Shown here in pieces: positions 6,319 through 8,843 of a stretch of 8,843 nucleotides of DNA. The stretch comes from Epsilonproteobacteria bacterium 4484_65 (GTDB lineage: Bacteria; Campylobacterota; Campylobacteria; Campylobacterales; Sulfurovaceae). Every line of letters starts with the position of its first letter. Within the stretch, counting starts at the first letter, position 1. The notes under the pieces were generated by a model. That model did no database searches. It was given only the letters and a program-made list of their open reading frames with translations, and was not told the DNA's origin. The position numbers and the translations under genes were made by a program. The DNA is taken from NCBI GenBank assembly GCA_002085305.1, contig NATJ01000095.1:1-8843 (forward strand), written 5' to 3'.

Positions 6319-7023
6319 ATGAAAAACATATATCTATCGGTAACCCTATTGTTTTTTCTTTTGGGGTGTGCGGAAGAAAAACCAAAGCAGAAACTAAATG
6401 GAGAGAATCTATTGACACAAAAATGTGCAGCCTGTCATAACTTGGATATGCCGCCAGAAAGTTATGAAAATGAGATAGCCCCCTCCATCATGGCAGTTAC
6501 ATTTCATCTTAAAGATTTTATAAAAGCAGATAACCCAACAGAACATAAACCTAAAATAATCTCTTTTATTCAAGATTATGTCATAGATCCTTCAGCCGAA
6601 AAGTCTTTTTGTGACAAAGAAAGTCTTGAGAGTTACGGTCTTATGCCATCACAAAAAGGTAAAGTCAATAAAGATGAATTAGAAGCTATTGCCAGCTATA
6701 TGTATGATACATATGACAATCAGATACTATTAAAACAGATGGCAGAGAAGCGACGTCTTAGAGCTATGTCACTGCATGAACGTGTCATAGAACAACATAG
6801 ATGCAACACTTGTCATAATATTGAAGAAGATAAAGTGGCCCCGTCATTTAAAATGATAGCCCAGAGATATGAGAAAAAGGACAGAGAAACACTCATTCAA
6901 AGTATCAAAGAAGGAAGCAAGGGAAAATGGGAAAATAAAGTACTTCCAATGCCTCCATTTAAGAAATTAAGTGATGATGATGCAGCAGGGATAGTAGATT
7001 GGATATTGGGATTAAATCCATGA
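6319..7023 (+). CDS. Diheme cytochrome c lipoprotein
   Basis: The protein has 234 residues. The lipoprotein signal ends in the lipobox LLGC (C17), so the mature protein should be tethered to a membrane in the periplasm. Heme site one is CAACH (36-40) with M109 in GLMPS as likely axial ligand; site two is CNTCH (162-166) with M211 in PMPPF. The first domain follows the pattern of the minus-strand cytochrome at 3259-3995: the xFIxDYxxxP segment, the GLMPSxKG loop and the AxYMYxxY end. The second domain is an ordinary small class-I domain (VAPSFKMIAQRY, then DDDAAGIVDWIL). A charged helical linker (about 135-160) joins them. It probably passes electrons between a periplasmic redox enzyme and the respiratory chain; no partner enzyme is in the window. 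The ribosome binding site is TAAGGA, 5 nt before the ATG. The stop overlaps the next start as ATGA. Confidence 0.88.
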   Translation: MKNIYLSVTLLFFLLGCAEEKPKQKLNGENLLTQKCAACHNLDMPPESYENEIAPSIMAVTFHLKDFIKADNPTEHKPKIISFIQDYVIDPSAEKSFCDKESLESYGLMPSQKGKVNKDELEAIASYMYDTYDNQILLKQMAEKRRLRAMSLHERVIEQHRCNTCHNIEEDKVAPSFKMIAQRYEKKDRETLIQSIKEGSKGKWENKVLPMPPFKKLSDDDAAGIVDWILGLNP

Positions 7024-7514
7024 CTTTTGAACTCAAACAAATAGCCACTATCTGTTCCCCTTTCTGTGATCTAGAGGGTATGCCGGTGCAACCCAAAGGT
7101 GCAAAAGATACCTATGCGACCATAGAGTTTAAAAGAGAGTATGTAGAAGGGTTAAAAGATCTTGATGGTTTTTCACATGTCTATCTAATATACTATTTTC
7201 ATAAAGTTAAAGAGCCGAAACTTTCTGTTATTCCTTTTAACGACATGACCCATACTCCAAGAGGTGTCTTCTCCACAAGAACACCCATGCATCCAAATAG
7301 TATGGGGCTTTCAGTAGTAGAACTAGTTAAAGTGGAAGGAAATATCGTTACCATCAAAGGTGTTGATATCTTGGATGGTACCCCTCTTCTAGACATCAAG
7401 CCTTATATTGAAAATTTTGATAAAGTTGAAGGAACCGTTAAGTCTGGTTGGATGAGATCCAGTCAGGAAGAAGTAAGTAGGAAAAAATCTGATGATAGAT
7501 TTATAGAAAAGTAA
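7020..7514 (+). CDS. trmO: TrmO/TsaA-like tRNA methyltransferase family protein
   Basis: The protein has 164 residues and the TsaA/YaeB/VirR fold signature: TYATIEFKREYVEGLKDLDGF, then FSHVYLIYYFH, GVFSTRTPMHPNSMGLSVVEL, and the diagnostic DILDGTPLLDIKPYIE. Characterised TrmO uses S-adenosylmethionine to N6-methylate t6A at position 37 of certain tRNAs that read ANN codons. The protein stops soon after the core domain, whereas E. coli TrmO has an extra C-terminal domain of about 80 residues, so it is a short, archaeal-like version and its tRNA role is inferred. ATG 7020 overlaps the cytochrome stop by 4 nt (ATGA); an upstream TTG at 6999 would extend into the cytochrome gene with no reason to prefer it. 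No obvious Shine-Dalgarno site is seen beyond the coupling. It is an odd partner for a transport and redox operon and may simply share the transcript. Confidence 0.85.
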   Translation: MTFELKQIATICSPFCDLEGMPVQPKGAKDTYATIEFKREYVEGLKDLDGFSHVYLIYYFHKVKEPKLSVIPFNDMTHTPRGVFSTRTPMHPNSMGLSVVELVKVEGNIVTIKGVDILDGTPLLDIKPYIENFDKVEGTVKSGWMRSSQEEVSRKKSDDRFIEK

Positions 7515-7520
7515 TCGTTA

Positions 7521-8756
7521 ATGTTCAAAATAGACGACCCAAAAAACAACAGAAAAAATGTCATTCATGCCTTTTTTCTAGCCCTTGCCATCACCATAGC
7601 AGAGCCTTCAACTGTCCTGCCACTGATGGTACATCACTTTTCAGACAGCGTCATCATTGTAGGGATTTTTGCCTCTTTGCTTCGTGGTGGAGCTATTATG
7701 GTACAACTTTATGCTGCATTCCATGCACAAGCCTACAAAAGGGTACTTCCATACTTGGGAAAAGTATTTTTCTTTCGGTTTATTTCCTGGTTTATGATAG
7801 GACTAAGCATCTATCTCATTGGTGACAGCAACAAACCTTTAACGCTCTTTTTTATTGGGTTAGGACTCTTTTTCTTCTCTTTTTCAGCAGGATTTGGTGC
7901 CATCTATTTTAAAGAGCTTCAAGCCAAACTTTTTTCTCAAAGATATCGTGGTAAAACCATGGCAAACAGAAATATTGCAGGGGCAATTGCTTCTATTATC
8001 AGTGGTAGTGTTGCAGGATATGTACTTCAACATTTTGATGCACCTTTAAATTATGCTGCACTCTTCATGGTGAGCAGTCTTTTTATGGCGATAGGGTTTG
8101 TTACATTTATGACGATTGAAGAGCCTGTAAAAGAGAATATATCTATCAAGGAAAAGAGCTTTAAAACCTTCATTAAAAATGCCACAGCACTGTTAAAAAG
8201 TGATAAAAGGCTTCAACAGCAGATTGTGGTGATTTTTTTAAGTTTTGCCTACTTTCTCTCCATGCCTTTTGTGATTTTAAATGCCAACAGCTCATTTACT
8301 TTAACAGGATGGATGCTGGGTGGATTCATTACTATGCAAATGCTGGGAAGCATTTTAGGGAGTACCTTTTTATGGAGAAGAGTCCACGATTATGAACAAA
8401 TGTTATCACTTAGTTTTATCTTTATGATCATTGCATTTCTCATTGCATTTTTTGCTAATAATGTCTATGCTTATGCCATAGTTTTTCTACTCTTTGGTAC
8501 ATCCCTTGATGGATTCAACATCAGTGGCATGAACCTGGTCATAGAGATCGCTCCTGAAGATAAACGCCCCATCTATACAGCACTACAGACCAATATCACT
8601 TCACTGGGACTCTTCTTTCCTGTTCTAGGAGGAGTGATACTGAAATTTGTAGAAAGCTATACCGTGATTTATCTGCTTACTATTTTACTTTTATTGCTAG
8701 GCTTTTTTCTAAGTTTAAAACTTACCAAGACCGGCACAAGGCAGCAAGATGATTGA
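7521..8756 (+). CDS. MFS (major facilitator superfamily) transporter
   Basis: The 411-residue integral membrane protein has about twelve helices in two halves, separated by a charged loop near residues 198-225 (EEPVKENISIKEKSFK). The loop RYRGKTMANRN after the fourth or fifth helix and IEIAPEDKRPIYTALQTN in the second half are typical of MFS proteins. The substrate cannot be named; the protein does not match a well-known drug, sugar or nitrate transporter signature that I recognise. The start lies 6 nt after the TrmO-like stop, with no clear Shine-Dalgarno site (only a GAAAAG-like run), so it may depend on upstream translation. The last 8 nt overlap the TauE/SafE-like start. Length and reading frame look intact. 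Confidence 0.85.
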   Translation: MFKIDDPKNNRKNVIHAFFLALAITIAEPSTVLPLMVHHFSDSVIIVGIFASLLRGGAIMVQLYAAFHAQAYKRVLPYLGKVFFFRFISWFMIGLSIYLIGDSNKPLTLFFIGLGLFFFSFSAGFGAIYFKELQAKLFSQRYRGKTMANRNIAGAIASIISGSVAGYVLQHFDAPLNYAALFMVSSLFMAIGFVTFMTIEEPVKENISIKEKSFKTFIKNATALLKSDKRLQQQIVVIFLSFAYFLSMPFVILNANSSFTLTGWMLGGFITMQMLGSILGSTFLWRRVHDYEQMLSLSFIFMIIAFLIAFFANNVYAYAIVFLLFGTSLDGFNISGMNLVIEIAPEDKRPIYTALQTNITSLGLFFPVLGGVILKFVESYTVIYLLTILLLLLGFFLSLKLTKTGTRQQDD

Positions 8757-8843
8757 ATATCTGATCTATTTTATACTGACCCTATTTTTATCTACTATTT
8801 TTGCTATAGCAGGGCTTGGCTCTGCTGTTGCACTGGTACCCGG
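8749..8843 (+). CDS. TauE/SafE-like exporter, N-terminal fragment cut by the window edge
   Basis: Only about 31 residues are visible, from ATG 8749 inside the end of the MFS gene. They begin with a hydrophobic helix (MIEYLIYFILTLFLSTIFAI) and then AGLGSAVALVP, which matches the first conserved loop of the TauE/SafE (formerly DUF81) family, where a G-x-GS-x-x-x-x-P motif follows the first half-helix. Family members are linked to export of sulfite, sulfoacetate or other small anions. The 8-nt overlap makes it the eighth gene of the operon. The rest of the gene lies beyond the window, so intactness is unknown. Confidence 0.7.
   Translation, partial: MIEYLIYFILTLFLSTIFAIAGLGSAVALVP

Noticed and set aside
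6086..6418. Minus-strand frame across the NifX-like and cytochrome lipoprotein starts
   Set aside because: It crosses a gene junction with good plus-strand start signals and shows no recognisable protein features.

Overview
The window is AT-rich and looks like chromosomal DNA of a sulfur-oxidising Campylobacterota (Epsilonproteobacteria), probably close to Sulfurovum or Sulfurimonas. That placement is an inference from codon use, protein style, short intergenic gaps, A-rich Shine-Dalgarno sites, and the mix of small c-type cytochromes, DUF302, DUF134, SLAC1-type and TauE/SafE-type genes. No rRNA, tRNA, CRISPR array or insertion sequence was seen.

Left part (1-2473, minus strand): a lipid-trafficking operon of the paraquat-inducible (Pqi/Let) type. 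Two single-domain PqiA-like membrane proteins, overlapping by 4 nt, are followed by a three-MCE-domain PqiB-like protein that runs off the left edge. The pqiB-like gene is broken near 920-935 by a frameshift that also seems to have removed about 15 conserved residues. A 24-bp tandem duplication at the pqiA/pqiB junction supplies the pqiB ribosome binding site. Divergent from this operon is a short diacylglycerol-kinase-like gene (2539-3219, plus).

Middle part (3259-3995, minus strand): a periplasmic diheme cytochrome c made by a recent tandem duplication of a 131-codon heme domain. Its N-terminal copy carries a net 40-bp deletion, so the gene is frameshifted. A 152-bp divergent control region follows (3996-4147), with a promoter on each strand and three CATATG palindromes on the plus-strand promoter.

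Right part (4148-8843, plus strand): eight tightly packed genes in one apparent operon. In order they are a DUF134 helix-turn-helix regulator, a SLAC1/TDT-type anion channel or exporter, a membrane-anchored DUF302 protein, a NifX/NifB-like (COG1433) small protein, a diheme cytochrome c lipoprotein, a TrmO/TsaA-like tRNA methyltransferase, an MFS transporter, and the start of a TauE/SafE-type exporter cut by the right edge. The lipoprotein's first heme domain resembles the duplicated domain of the broken cytochrome across the promoter.

The most interesting candidate is this right-hand operon. A DUF134 protein and a COG1433 protein (families often found together) sit with two predicted inorganic-anion exporters, DUF302 and a periplasmic cytochrome, behind a near-consensus promoter with an operator-like repeat cluster. 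A regulated anion or sulfur-oxyanion export and redox module is a reasonable hypothesis, but the substrate is not shown by the sequence.
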